From NCBI RefSeq assembly GCF_030544485.1, contig NZ_CP130610.1:806001-870000 (forward strand): a stretch of 64,000 nt of DNA, written 5' to 3'. The DNA comes from Halomonas sp. HAL1 (lineage in GTDB: Bacteria > Pseudomonadota > Gammaproteobacteria > Pseudomonadales > Halomonadaceae). Below, piece by piece: positions 41,784 to 51,009 of this stretch; the stretch's first letter is position 1, and each line of letters opens with the position of its first letter. Under the pieces are notes generated by a model. The model had not been told where the DNA came from. It saw nothing but the letters and a program-made list of their open reading frames with translations, and did no database searches. Position numbers and translations under genes: made by a program.

Positions 41784-42861
41784 ATGGAGTAGGCCAGCGC
41801 AACTCAAAACAAGAGCCACCCTCATCAGAGGGGTAACATCTGGCCTCGCCACGGTGGGCTCTCGCAATCGCCGCGACTACCGCCAATCCGAGCCCACTTC
41901 CTCGCTTGTCTCCTGGCATACCATTTTCGGCGTCCCGCGCATGGCGGAATGCCGTGAAAATATGAGCGGCATCTTCCTGCGGTATGCCTGGGCCAGCATC
42001 GCTAACACGCAAAACACACCAGCCGTCGTTCTGGCGCGTTTGGATGATGAGTGTCCCTGGGGATGCATGCTGGCGAGCGTTTTCCAGCAACGCAAGCAAT
42101 GCCTGACGTATACGGAAGGGGTCGCAATACGCAGTGCCAGACTGCAGATCAAGGGTTGGATAATGTTTTGATGCATTTAGGGCATGCTTACAAAACTCAA
42201 CGACGGATTCAATTTCAGCAGAAAGATCACATTCCTTGATCTCAAGATTCAGATGACCGCTTTCGGCCAAGCTCACGGCGCGAAGGTCTTCAATCAGTTG
42301 TGCCATGCCGTCGATTTGGGTAAGGAGACTTTGAAACTGGGGTTGTTCAGGAGGGAAGACGCCTTCTGCCAAGCCTTGCAGACGTCCGCGTAAAATAGTG
42401 ACCGGCGTACGCAGCTCATGGGCAATAGCGGCATTCCAGAACGTCATTTCCTTGGACATACGCTGTAATTGGTCTGCTAGCGCATTGAAGTCGTTGGCTA
42501 ACACGGCGGCCTCGCCTAAAGAGCGATCACCCGTTGTGGCGCGTGCGTCCAGGTCGCCTTGCGCGACGCGACGCATGCTTTCTGTGACGGAGTTTAGGGG
42601 TACCAGAATGCGACGTGCCAAGTGAACGCCCACTATCACGGCGAACGCCAGCCCAACCAACGTTGTGCTAACGAGCCAAGCCCACTCTAGCCCCGACGGG
42701 AACATGTTGGGTTCGTTAATCGACCCCTGCCAAAAATGGAAGGTAATGAAATAGAACACATAAGAGGTCACCACGACTAACAGTGTGATGCCAAACGCCA
42801 TCGCTGCCATTGTTAACGCGATGGTGCGGCTTAGCCCAATGAGCTTCATTCTGTTCCCCAT
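41770..42861 (-). CDS. Sensor histidine kinase (BaeS/AdeS-like)
   Basis: A 363-aa two-pass membrane kinase: helices at about 14-40 and 60-80 around a short periplasmic loop, HAMP (RRILVPLNSVTESMRRVAQG), His148 in AIAHELRTPVTIL, N box LLENARQHA, G1 DAGPGIP and G2 GSGLGLAVV. It overlaps the response regulator gene by 16 bp. It likely responds to envelope or drug stress and controls the divergent RND pump. Its C-terminal codons are part of a 15-bp tandem repeat. Confidence 0.88.
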   Translation of the reverse strand: MGNRMKLIGLSRTIALTMAAMAFGITLLVVVTSYVFYFITFHFWQGSINEPNMFPSGLEWAWLVSTTLVGLAFAVIVGVHLARRILVPLNSVTESMRRVAQGDLDARATTGDRSLGEAAVLANDFNALADQLQRMSKEMTFWNAAIAHELRTPVTILRGRLQGLAEGVFPPEQPQFQSLLTQIDGMAQLIEDLRAVSLAESGHLNLEIKECDLSAEIESVVEFCKHALNASKHYPTLDLQSGTAYCDPFRIRQALLALLENARQHASPGTLIIQTRQNDGWCVLRVSDAGPGIPQEDAAHIFTAFRHARDAENGMPGDKRGSGLGLAVVAAIARAHRGEARCYPSDEGGSCFELRWPTPSHMA

Positions 42862-43580
42862 AGCCGGTACCCAACGCCGCGTATGCCAACGGGTATGCCT
42901 CTCACATCGACATCTTCCAGTTTTTTACGCAGCTTGCTGATATGGCTGTCGACAGTGCGCTCAAGCGCCTCGCCCTCGGGTAGGCAGGCGGCCAACAACT
43001 CTGCGCGGGTGCAAACTTTTTTGGGCGCGCGTGCAAGGTGCGTCAACAATCTGAATTCAGTGAGCGTTAACGCAAGGCTGTGCGAGTCTCCTCCTACCTG
43101 AACAAAGGCTTCGTGTTGTTCAAGGTCGATCTCAAAGGGCGGCACCCGGAGGACACGGGGTTGGTGGCTTGCATCAGCCATGGTGCGTCTTAACACTGCC
43201 TGAATGCGTGCGACGACCTCGGCAGGGTTAAACGGCTTGACGACGTAGTCGTCGGCACCAAAACGTAAACCCATGAGTTTATCGATATCCTGATCCATCG
43301 CGGTCAACATGATGACGGGTGTCTTACCACGGTGGCGAACCTCTGACAGCACCTGCCAGCCATCCATTTTAGGCATCTTTACATCAAGTAAGACGAGATC
43401 GGGTTTCATCGACATATGCATGTCCAATGCTTTGCGTCCATCTTCTGCGTAGATGGTTCGGAGCCCCGCCCGTTTCAGATAAGCCTGCAGAATATCAGCG
43501 ATCTCAGGCTCGTCTTCGGCGATGAGAACCAGTGCTTGCTGGCCAGAATAAGAACTTGGCGACTGATGAGTCGTGGACAT
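42846..43580 (-). CDS. OmpR-family response regulator (BaeR/AdeR-like)
   Basis: 244 aa from the ATG at 43580; an upstream in-frame start adds an unconserved 23 residues. Receiver domain with acidic pocket AEDEPE (22-25) and phospho-acceptor D66 in LLDVKMP, K in VVKPFNP, then an OmpR winged helix (LTLTEFRLLTHLARAPKKVC, ERTVDSHISKLRKKLEDVDV). Divergent from the pump operon at 43720. Confidence 0.9.
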   Translation of the reverse strand: MSTTHQSPSSYSGQQALVLIAEDEPEIADILQAYLKRAGLRTIYAEDGRKALDMHMSMKPDLVLLDVKMPKMDGWQVLSEVRHRGKTPVIMLTAMDQDIDKLMGLRFGADDYVVKPFNPAEVVARIQAVLRRTMADASHQPRVLRVPPFEIDLEQHEAFVQVGGDSHSLALTLTEFRLLTHLARAPKKVCTRAELLAACLPEGEALERTVDSHISKLRKKLEDVDVRGIPVGIRGVGYRLWGTE

Positions 43581-43684
43581 GAAAGCGCCTAATGAAACAT
43601 TAATTGTGTTCTCCATCATATCTACACATACCGTCGACGTTAATACCACGCTACAGCGATATAGTCCCCTTCAATTTTATGGCT

Positions 43685-43700
43685 AGGCAAATGTTTGCCT
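43685..43700. promoter_or_regulatory. Perfect inverted repeat upstream of the RND operon
   Basis: AGGCAAATGTTTGCCT: 7-bp arms AGGCAAA/TTTGCCT around TG, 20 bp before the membrane fusion protein start. The place suits a repressor or attenuating site; OmpR-type regulators usually bind direct repeats, so another factor may be involved. Confidence 0.5.
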
Positions 43701-43719
43701 ATGTCTGAAGGGACGATAC

Positions 43720-44880
43720 ATGACGATCCGACATATCTATCGAAATGGTGGCTTCTGTGCCTTGCTGCTAATCGTGCTAACTGCTTGCGGTTCAGTTGAG
43801 CAAGAAGTAGCGCCGCCTCCTGCTCGAGTGACGGTTGTTACCTTGGAACCCGTTAAATTGGAGCTGACTGAAGACTTGTCGGCCCGGGTCGTTCCTTTTC
43901 AAATGGCGGAAATTCATCCGCAGGTCAGCGGGATTGTTCAACGTCGCCTGTTCGAACAGGGAACCGACGTGAGTGCGGGGCAGCCATTATTCGAAATCAA
44001 CCCAGCGCCGTTTCGAGCGGAAGTAGAAACAGCAGAAGCCGCTTTGCAGAAAGCCGAATCCGAACTCGCTCATGCCCGTGCGCAGTCAGCCCGGTTGGAG
44101 CCGCTTGTCCGGGCACAGTCGGTGAGCCGTCAGGCCTACGATGACACCGTCTCCAAAAGTCAGCAGGCCGCTGCTGATGTGGCCCAAGCGCGTGCCACGC
44201 TGTCGCGCCGCCGCCTTGACCTGGAATTCTCCACGGTGGTGTCCCCCATTGCAGGCCGAATTGATCAGGCGTTGGTAACGGAGGGAGCGCTGGTGGCCAG
44301 CAGCGATAGCACGCCCATGGCCCGTGTTCAGCAGATCGATAAGGTCTATGTCGACGTTCGGCGCTCGGCTTCCGCGCTCGAATCGCTTCAAGATGCGATG
44401 GCGGCGCAACCCTCCCTCGACAATGGCTTACCGGTCACCATCCTGGGCAGCAACGGTACACCCTACGATGTCACCGGACGCATTCTTTTTTCGGGAATCA
44501 ATGTGGACACCAGCACGGGTGACCTTTTGCTGCGAGTTCTCGTAGACAATCCCCATCGACGCCTGCTGCCCGGCATGTTTGTGCGTGCCCGCGTGCCGTA
44601 TGCACGCTATGACGATGCGTTGACGGTACCGCAACAGTCTGTGGTACGCATTGGCGGTAAGCCCTACGTTTGGTTGATTGGTGCTGACGACAAGGCGGTG
44701 ATGGTTTCAGTGGAGCTTGGTGAATTGGCGAACGGCAATTATCGGGTGCAAACAGGAGTGACAGAGGGGCAGAAAGTCGTCGTCGAGGGTATAGAGCGAC
44801 TGACTGATGGTATCGACGTCAGCGCGACTGATTGGAAGATGCCTATGCCACTCAACGCCTCAGCGGCATCCTCTCACTAA
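43720..44880 (+). CDS. RND efflux periplasmic adaptor (membrane fusion lipoprotein)
   Basis: A 386-aa AcrA/AdeA-like adaptor. Lipoprotein signal with lipobox LTAC (Cys23). Order: lipoyl/barrel-sandwich halves (AEIHPQVSGIVQRRLFEQGT; VVSPIAGRIDQALVTEGALV) around an alpha-hairpin (residues about 100-160), then beta-barrel and membrane-proximal domains (LPGMFVRARVPYA). It links the RND pump encoded 18 bp downstream to an outer-membrane channel not encoded here. Confidence 0.9.
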   Translation: MTIRHIYRNGGFCALLLIVLTACGSVEQEVAPPPARVTVVTLEPVKLELTEDLSARVVPFQMAEIHPQVSGIVQRRLFEQGTDVSAGQPLFEINPAPFRAEVETAEAALQKAESELAHARAQSARLEPLVRAQSVSRQAYDDTVSKSQQAAADVAQARATLSRRRLDLEFSTVVSPIAGRIDQALVTEGALVASSDSTPMARVQQIDKVYVDVRRSASALESLQDAMAAQPSLDNGLPVTILGSNGTPYDVTGRILFSGINVDTSTGDLLLRVLVDNPHRRLLPGMFVRARVPYARYDDALTVPQQSVVRIGGKPYVWLIGADDKAVMVSVELGELANGNYRVQTGVTEGQKVVVEGIERLTDGIDVSATDWKMPMPLNASAASSH

Positions 44881-44898
44881 GTTTCAGGAGTATCCGCA

Positions 44899-47800
44899 AT
44901 GCCCCAGTTCTTCATCCAGCGCCCAGTCTTCGCGTGGGTGGTCGCGCTGTTTATCATCCTGTCGGGTGTGATCGCCATCCCTAAGCTGCCGGTCGCTCAC
45001 TACCCTTCGGTAGCGCCGCCTTCGGTGACCATCACCGCGACGTATCCCGGCGCCACGCCGCAGACCATGAACGACGCCGTGCTCAGCCTCATTGAACGAG
45101 AGCTCTCCAGCGTCAAGAACCTGCTGTACTTCGAATCGACCGCCGATGCTTCGGGGTCGGCCTCTGTCACCGCCACCTTCAAGCCTGGGACAAACCCGGA
45201 ACTGGCACAGGTGGATGTGCAGAATCGGCTCAAGGCCGTCGAACCCCGGTTACCCCAGGCGGTTCGTCAGGATGGGCTGAGCGTAGAGTCAGCGTCATCC
45301 AGTTTTCTGATGATTGTGGGCCTGAATTCCGATGATGGGCGCTTTGATGAGATCGCCCTGAACGACTATATGGCGCGCAATATCGTGGAGGAGCTACGCC
45401 GCATTGATGGCGTCGGGCGTGTGCAGCTGTTCGGCGCTGAGCAGGCAATGCGCATCTGGATAGACCCTGCAAAGCTGATTTCTTTCGGCTTGTCAGTGAA
45501 TGATCTCTCGACTGCGATCACAGAGCAGAACGCACCGATTGTGCCGGGCAGCATCGGCGCGTCTCCCTCCGTGCCAGGACAAAAAGTCACCTCGCTATTG
45601 ACCGCGCAGGGGCAATTGAGCACGCCGGAAGCGTTCGCCGCTATCGTACTTCGCGCTAATGTCGACGGCTCAAAAGTGGTGTTGGGCGATGTGGCGCGCG
45701 TCGAGTTGGGCGCCCAATCCTACGGCTTCTCCAATCGTGAGAATGGCCAGCCAGCGACGGCGGCTGCCATACAACTGGCACCCGGTGCCAATGCGGTGCG
45801 CACGGCGGAAGGCGTGCAGGCGCGTTTGGCTGAGTTAAACCAGGCGCTGCCTGCGGGCATGAGCTCATCGATCCCCTTTAATACGGCCCCGTTCGTTAAG
45901 GTGTCTATCAAGAAGGTCATCCATGCCCTCATCGAGGCGATGGTACTTGTCTTCCTGGTGATGTTGCTGTTTCTACAGAACATCCGTTACACGCTGATTC
46001 CCGCACTGGTCGCGCCGATTGCACTGTTGGGAACCTTCACGGTGATGCTGCTGGCAGGTTTCTCAATCAACGTGCTGACGATGTTCGGCATGGTGTTGGC
46101 GATTGGCATCATCGTCGATGACGCTATCGTGGTGGTCGAGAATGTTGAGCGCATCATGGCCAAAGAGGGATTGTCGCCAAAGGACGCCACCATCAAGGCG
46201 ATGAAGGAAATCACTGGCGCGGTGGTGGGGATCACCTTGGTATTGACGGTGGTGTTTATCCCGATGGCTTTCTCGAGTGGCTCGGTCGGGGTGATCTACC
46301 AGCAATTCGCGCTGGCGATGGTGGTCTCGATTCTGTTCTCGGCGTTTCTGGCGCTGTCGCTGACGCCAGCGCTATGCGCCACCCTTCTCAAACCCATTAA
46401 GCCGGGGCACCACGACAAAGGCGGTTTCTTCGGCTGGTTTAACCGGGCGCTTACCCGTATGACCGCCCGTTACGAATCGCGCGTTGGGAGGCTAGTCGCC
46501 CGCAGCGGTCGGGTCATGGTGGTGTTTGTGGTCATCGCGGGTGTGCTGCTGCTCGCCTTCCGCCAGTTGCCTTCGGCTTTTCTGCCGGAAGAGGATCAAG
46601 GCTATTTTATGACCAGTATCCAGTTGCCCGCTAATGCGACCACCGAGCGTACCTTGGATGTGGTCAAGGCGTATGAGGAGTACGTCATGGCGCGCCCTGC
46701 CGTAGACGGCAATATGTCTATTTTGGGCTTCGGATTCTCGGGATCCGGCGCGAATACGGCACTGACGTTCACCACGCTAAAGGATTGGGGGCAGCGCGAC
46801 GGTGCCACGGCGGCGAGTGAAGTGGAAGGGGTTCAGGAAGCCATGAGTCAACTGAACGAAGGGACGGTAATGAGTATGTTACCGCCGGCCATTGATGAAT
46901 TGGGCACCAAGTCCGGCTTTACGATGTTCTTGCAGGATCAACGCAATCAGGGGCCGGCCGCCCTTAAGGCTGCCGAGACGACGCTGCTAGAACTGGCGGC
47001 GCAGAGCAAGGTGGTCAGCGACGTCTATTCCGACGGCCTGCCAGCAGGTGCGAGCATTCGTCTTGATATTGATCGTCAAAAGGCCGAAGCGCTCGGGGTG
47101 TCGTTCGCCAATATTAGCGACATCCTGTCGACCGCAATGGGGTCGTCTTACATCAACGATTTCCCGAATGAGGGCCGGATGCAGCAGGTGATTATGCAAG
47201 CGGATGCGTCGGCACGCATGCAGGTCGACGACGTGCTCAAGCTGCATGTGCGAAATAGCAGGGGTGGCATGGTGTCCCTGTCAGAGGTGGTGACTCCGGT
47301 GTGGGACGAAACACCGCTACAAATGGTGCGCTACCTGGGCTATCCCGCCACCAGCATTTCCGGCAGTGCGGCGAAGGGGGCTTCCACTGGTGACGCCATG
47401 GCTGAAATGGAGCGTCTGGCGCAGCAACTTCCGCCCGGTTTCGCCGTGGCCTGGACGGGGCAGTCCCTTCAGGAACGCCAGTCGGCAGCCCAGGCGCCAA
47501 TGCTGGTGGCGCTATCCATCCTGGCGGTGTTCCTGGTGTTAGCCGCGCTCTACGAGAGCTGGACGATTCCGCTGTCGGTCATCCTGGTTGTGCCGCTGGG
47601 GTTGCTGGGTGCGGTGGCCGCCATGTTGCTGCGTGACCTGCCGAACGATGTTTTCTTCAAAGTCGGTATGGTCACCGTGATCGGACTGTCGGCGAAAAAC
47701 GCGATCCTGATCGTTGAGTTCGCAAAACAGTTGCGTGAGCAAGGTAAAGGGCTGATGGAGGCCGCGGTGGAAGCCGCCAGCCTGCGCCTGCGCCCGATTC

Positions 47801-48045
47801 TGATGACCTCACTCGCTTTCGGCTTGGGAGTGGTGCCATTGATGGTTGCGTTTGGCGCCAGTGCCAAAACCCAGCATGCGATAGGCACGGGCGTTTTCGG
47901 CGGCATGGTTAGCGGAACGCTTCTGGTGATTCTCTTCGTCCCGGTGTTCTTCGTTTTCGTGATAGGTCTTCAGGAGCGCGTTAGTGGCTGGCGTACGGCT
48001 CGTCGCCCCTCATCATTACAACCCGATAACGATATAGCGCATTAA
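44899..48045 (+). CDS. RND multidrug efflux transporter, AcrB/AdeB (HAE1) family
   Basis: A 1048-aa inner-membrane pump with the HAE1 N-terminus (MPQFFIQRPVFAWVVALFII), twelve membrane helices and two large periplasmic loops. The proton-relay aspartates are in GIIVDDAIVVVENVERIM. The length is normal for the family. It forms a tripartite pump with the adaptor upstream and probably a shared TolC/OprM-type channel; none follows this gene. Expression should depend on the divergent two-component system. Downstream 48046-48205 holds no gene. Confidence 0.92.
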   Translation: MPQFFIQRPVFAWVVALFIILSGVIAIPKLPVAHYPSVAPPSVTITATYPGATPQTMNDAVLSLIERELSSVKNLLYFESTADASGSASVTATFKPGTNPELAQVDVQNRLKAVEPRLPQAVRQDGLSVESASSSFLMIVGLNSDDGRFDEIALNDYMARNIVEELRRIDGVGRVQLFGAEQAMRIWIDPAKLISFGLSVNDLSTAITEQNAPIVPGSIGASPSVPGQKVTSLLTAQGQLSTPEAFAAIVLRANVDGSKVVLGDVARVELGAQSYGFSNRENGQPATAAAIQLAPGANAVRTAEGVQARLAELNQALPAGMSSSIPFNTAPFVKVSIKKVIHALIEAMVLVFLVMLLFLQNIRYTLIPALVAPIALLGTFTVMLLAGFSINVLTMFGMVLAIGIIVDDAIVVVENVERIMAKEGLSPKDATIKAMKEITGAVVGITLVLTVVFIPMAFSSGSVGVIYQQFALAMVVSILFSAFLALSLTPALCATLLKPIKPGHHDKGGFFGWFNRALTRMTARYESRVGRLVARSGRVMVVFVVIAGVLLLAFRQLPSAFLPEEDQGYFMTSIQLPANATTERTLDVVKAYEEYVMARPAVDGNMSILGFGFSGSGANTALTFTTLKDWGQRDGATAASEVEGVQEAMSQLNEGTVMSMLPPAIDELGTKSGFTMFLQDQRNQGPAALKAAETTLLELAAQSKVVSDVYSDGLPAGASIRLDIDRQKAEALGVSFANISDILSTAMGSSYINDFPNEGRMQQVIMQADASARMQVDDVLKLHVRNSRGGMVSLSEVVTPVWDETPLQMVRYLGYPATSISGSAAKGASTGDAMAEMERLAQQLPPGFAVAWTGQSLQERQSAAQAPMLVALSILAVFLVLAALYESWTIPLSVILVVPLGLLGAVAAMLLRDLPNDVFFKVGMVTVIGLSAKNAILIVEFAKQLREQGKGLMEAAVEAASLRLRPILMTSLAFGLGVVPLMVAFGASAKTQHAIGTGVFGGMVSGTLLVILFVPVFFVFVIGLQERVSGWRTARRPSSLQPDNDIAH

Positions 48046-48205
48046 TGCCATGCGATGACTGATGCTGCCAACTTTGAGCATCGGCCTGACTGCTTCCTCG
48101 ATTGTAATTATGGGGGCAGCAGGTGCCAGTAGAGGAGGGGCTGCAGGCTCTTTGGAAGCCACCGGCTACCTGACCCGTCCATCGAACAGTTGATCAACAG
48201 TCGCC

Positions 48206-48715
48206 TTAGCGCCACAGCCCTGTAAGTGGCCCGCCTACCGGGGAATCCTTGGGTAATGTCACGGCAGCGACTCGCGATTGTGCTGCTGCAAACTGTGCGG
48301 GGTCGCCGCGCTCTATTTCCGGCTCTTGCCCTGGTGGGTAGGCGCCTACCATGCAGAAATCATCGTTCGCCTCCAGGCTGGCATGCCCAACGCCCGCTGG
48401 CAGCACTAGCACATCGCCTGCGTAAAGCATCAGTTCCTGGCCGTTAGGGCCTCCCAGCCGTGCCCGGGCCTGCCCGCGGAAGATGCCCAGTGCTTCATGG
48501 GCAGTGGAGTGAAAGTGGTCAAAGTCATACAGGTGGTAGCGCCACGCCGGCGGCCAGCCGTGGCGTTTGAACATGGCTTCGAACGACTCGGCCCGTTCCT
48601 CGGCATTGCTGAGGTCGAGAACTTGACGATAAACCAGCACCGGCAGCGGCGAGTTGGGGTAGCCGGTCGTTTCATCGCTGTCGAGATGGAGTCGTTCGGG
48701 CTGGGGGATCGGCAT
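48206..48715 (-). CDS. Cupin-domain protein (YjlB-like)
   Basis: A 169-aa cupin: HLYDFDHFHSTAHEALGIFR (metal-binding His/Glu of motif 1) and VLVLPAGVGHASLEANDDF (motif 2 His). GAGGAG precedes the ATG. The family is uncharacterised; no partner gene is adjacent. Confidence 0.8.
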   Translation of the reverse strand: MPIPQPERLHLDSDETTGYPNSPLPVLVYRQVLDLSNAEERAESFEAMFKRHGWPPAWRYHLYDFDHFHSTAHEALGIFRGQARARLGGPNGQELMLYAGDVLVLPAGVGHASLEANDDFCMVGAYPPGQEPEIERGDPAQFAAAQSRVAAVTLPKDSPVGGPLTGLWR

Positions 48716-48743
48716 CCTGGTCTCCTCGTTGGGGGGTGTGTTT

Positions 48744-48902
48744 TTAGAATAGCTTTGAGCACACTCTTTTGCATAGCCGAGCTAACCGATAACGGGCTGG
48801 CTGCGTGTTTAGTCGATTACCGCCAAGCAGCGTATCCCTCGTTTTCTGTTCGATTGCCTTGATAGCATCAGTCGGTATCATATCCTTGATGTTGTCCATC
48901 AT
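48744..48902 (-). CDS. Possible 52-aa small protein
   Basis: Begins MMDNIKDMIPTDAIKAIEQK and ends LARLCKRVCSKLF. AAGGA lies 5-6 bp before the ATG, and the composition (amphipathic N-terminal helix, basic C-terminus) looks coded, but there is no recognised homologue. It lies in the 213-bp gap between the cupin and MFS genes, opposite the MFS promoter, and could also be chance. Confidence 0.3.
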   Translation of the reverse strand: MMDNIKDMIPTDAIKAIEQKTRDTLLGGNRLNTQPARYRLARLCKRVCSKLF

Positions 48903-48927
48903 TACGTCCTTATTACCGCGAGCTTCT

Positions 48928-50127
48928 ATGACCCAATCTAAAACGCCCTTCATTGTGGTACTGAGCTTGGCATTGACCATGATGCTGGGCCCGTTTTCCA
49001 TGGACACGTACCTGCCGGCTTTTCCGGTTATCGGCGAATCGCTGGGGGTTTCTCAGCAGGCGGTATCGTTGAGTGTTTCGGTGTATGTATTCGCGATGGC
49101 GTTGGGGCAGTTAATCGGCGGTGCGCTTTCAGACCGCTTCGGGCGCCAGCGTGTTTTGATGAGCGGGCTGGCGATTTTTGCGCTTTCAAGCGTTGTTATT
49201 GGTGTGGCGGATTCTTTAAACATGCTACTCGGCGGGCGGGCCGTTCAAGCCCTTGGTGCCGGTTTTACTCTGGTATCTGTACCGGCGCTGGTACGCGACC
49301 GAGTGGCGGGCCGCGACGCCGCGAAACTGTTTTCGATGATGGGCTTTATCATGGTGCTGGCACCTGGCATTGCTCCGAGCGTAGGCAGCGCGATTCTGGC
49401 GCTGGGTTCCTGGCACACTATCTTTTTCGCCTTGGCGGTATACGCGTTATTGCTGGTGCCGTTGTTGGTGCGGGTGATCTTTACCGGTACGGGCAAGGTG
49501 TCTCGAGCGAAAAGCCCTAAGATGAGCCTGCTGGCGCGTTACAAACTGGTACTGTCGACCAAGCCGGCCCTGCCGTTCATCGTTTGGCAGGCCGCTTCTT
49601 TTTCTACCCTGATGATGTTCATCACCTATGCGTCATTTATCTATCAGGGGCATTTCGGCCAGTCGCCTTCGGCCTTTTCGATGCTGTTTGCGGCGAATAT
49701 CGTCGCTATGCTTATCTTCAATATTCTCAATCGGGCGATGCTTTCCAGGCTGTCTTCGCTGCGTATCCTGCAGTTGGCAACGGGCTGTCAGGCAGTTGGC
49801 GTAGTATTGCTGGTGATGGCTGCCTTTATGGATTGGCCGATGTATGCCTTCCTGCCCCCCATGATGCTGACCATCGGCTCGATAGGGGCGATCTCGCCGA
49901 ATATTCAGGCCTGTTTTTTGGAGTTTTTTCCCACCAGTGGCGGGACGGCCGCAGCGCTTCTGGGCGCAGCCCAGTTCGGTGTCGCCGGGCTGCTGAGCGC
50001 ATTGTCCGCCATGGTGCCGCATACGCTTGAAACGGTCATTCTGGCCATGGCCGCCTGTGGCTCAGTAGCGTATCTGATGCTTGCCCGCTCTATCATCAAA
50101 GGGCGTGCCGCTGTCGAGGCGCTCTAG
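48928..50127 (+). CDS. Bcr/CflA-type MFS drug efflux transporter
   Basis: A 399-aa 12-helix MFS. The start at the ATG at 48928 gives the canonical Bcr/CflA beginning (VVLSLALTMMLGPFSMDTYL, PAFPVIGESLGVS), with GGALSDRFGRQRVL between helices 2 and 3 and VQALGAGFTLVSVPALVRDR in helix 4-5. An earlier start at 48805 would add an unconserved segment. Likely exports drugs or sulfonamide/amino acid-like compounds. Confidence 0.87.
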   Translation: MTQSKTPFIVVLSLALTMMLGPFSMDTYLPAFPVIGESLGVSQQAVSLSVSVYVFAMALGQLIGGALSDRFGRQRVLMSGLAIFALSSVVIGVADSLNMLLGGRAVQALGAGFTLVSVPALVRDRVAGRDAAKLFSMMGFIMVLAPGIAPSVGSAILALGSWHTIFFALAVYALLLVPLLVRVIFTGTGKVSRAKSPKMSLLARYKLVLSTKPALPFIVWQAASFSTLMMFITYASFIYQGHFGQSPSAFSMLFAANIVAMLIFNILNRAMLSRLSSLRILQLATGCQAVGVVLLVMAAFMDWPMYAFLPPMMLTIGSIGAISPNIQACFLEFFPTSGGTAAALLGAAQFGVAGLLSALSAMVPHTLETVILAMAACGSVAYLMLARSIIKGRAAVEAL

Positions 50128-50148
50128 GTCAGACGGCGCGCTCTTGCT

Positions 50149-50184
50149 AAAAGCCTTGTGTTAACCAAAACATGGGGCTTTTTT
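50149..50184 (+). terminator. Rho-independent terminator after the Bcr-like gene
   Basis: AAAAGCC pairs with GGGCTTTT over a loop that includes the stop codon of the leftward ABC ATPase gene, followed by TTTT. It may serve both convergent transcripts. Confidence 0.7.
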
Positions 50185-51009
50185 AGTTCGTGAACATGTG
50201 TCGTTGGCGGTGTGGTGCCCGCTATGTCGCCCGAGCGGTATCATCATCGGTTTGCCGGTGACGGGGTCTTCGATCACCCGGCTCTCCAGGCCAAATACCT
50301 CCCGGACCATCTGCTCGGTCAGAATCTTTTCTGGTGGGCCTACTGCGTACACCTGGCCGTTAGCCATGGCGACCAGTTGGTCGGCGTAGCGGGCGGCCAG
50401 GTTGAGTTCGTGGAGCACCATGACGATGGTGGTGCCGCGCTGTCGGTTTAGGTCGGTGAGAAGATCCAGCACGTCGACCTGATGATTGATATCCAGAAAG
50501 GTGGTGGGCTCATCCAGCAGCAACACCTTGGTTTGCTGGGCCAGCGCCATGGCGATCCACACCCGCTGGCGCTGCCCGCCGGAAAGCTCGTCCACGTGGC
50601 GTTCGGCCAGCTCGCTCATATGGGTGGCGGCCAGGGCGTCGGCGACGGCAGTCTCATCGGCCGCGCTCCAGCGTTTGAATAGCCCCTGGTGCGGGTGGCG
50701 GCCTCGGCTGACCAGCTCGAGCACGCTAATGCCTTCCGGGGCGATGGGCGATTGCGGCAGAAACCCAAGTTGCTGCGCCAGACGGCGGGTGGGTAGCTGG
50801 TGGATGTCGTTACCCTCCAGCAGCACACTGCCCTGCGTGGGTGTCAGTAATCGTGAAAGCACGCGCAAAAGCGTCGATTTTCCACAGGCGTTGGCACCCA
50901 CAATGGCGGTGGTCTGACCTGTGGGTACGGTCAGGCTAACGTCATGCAGAATGGTGCGTTCCCCATAGTCTGCCACCAGGCCTTGGGCGAGTAGTGAGCA
51001 AGCGCTCAT
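50161..51009 (-). CDS. Ferric-siderophore ABC transporter ATPase (FecE/FhuC-like)
   Basis: A 282-aa ABC ATPase: Walker A GANACGKST (38-46), signature LSGGQ (142-146), Walker B LLLDEP (163-168), H-loop LHEL and the FecE-type tail VIEDPVTGKPMMIPL. It energises uptake through the permeases encoded upstream and overlaps the preceding permease gene by 4 bp. The Walker A carries Ala where Gly is common (GANACGKS rather than GPNGCGKS), which is tolerated in the family. Confidence 0.9.
   Translation of the reverse strand: MSACSLLAQGLVADYGERTILHDVSLTVPTGQTTAIVGANACGKSTLLRVLSRLLTPTQGSVLLEGNDIHQLPTRRLAQQLGFLPQSPIAPEGISVLELVSRGRHPHQGLFKRWSAADETAVADALAATHMSELAERHVDELSGGQRQRVWIAMALAQQTKVLLLDEPTTFLDINHQVDVLDLLTDLNRQRGTTIVMVLHELNLAARYADQLVAMANGQVYAVGPPEKILTEQMVREVFGLESRVIEDPVTGKPMMIPLGRHSGHHTANDTCSRTKKAPCFG

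Noticed and set aside
41618-41836. Plus-strand frame encoding repeated LCDH units
   Set aside because: It is the by-product of reading the 15-bp tandem repeat in frame; no ribosome site or upstream coding signal.
48744-49007. Longer version (87 codons) of the small minus-strand frame
   Set aside because: Its upstream part overlaps the well-supported MFS gene; only the 52-codon part with a ribosome site was kept, at low confidence.
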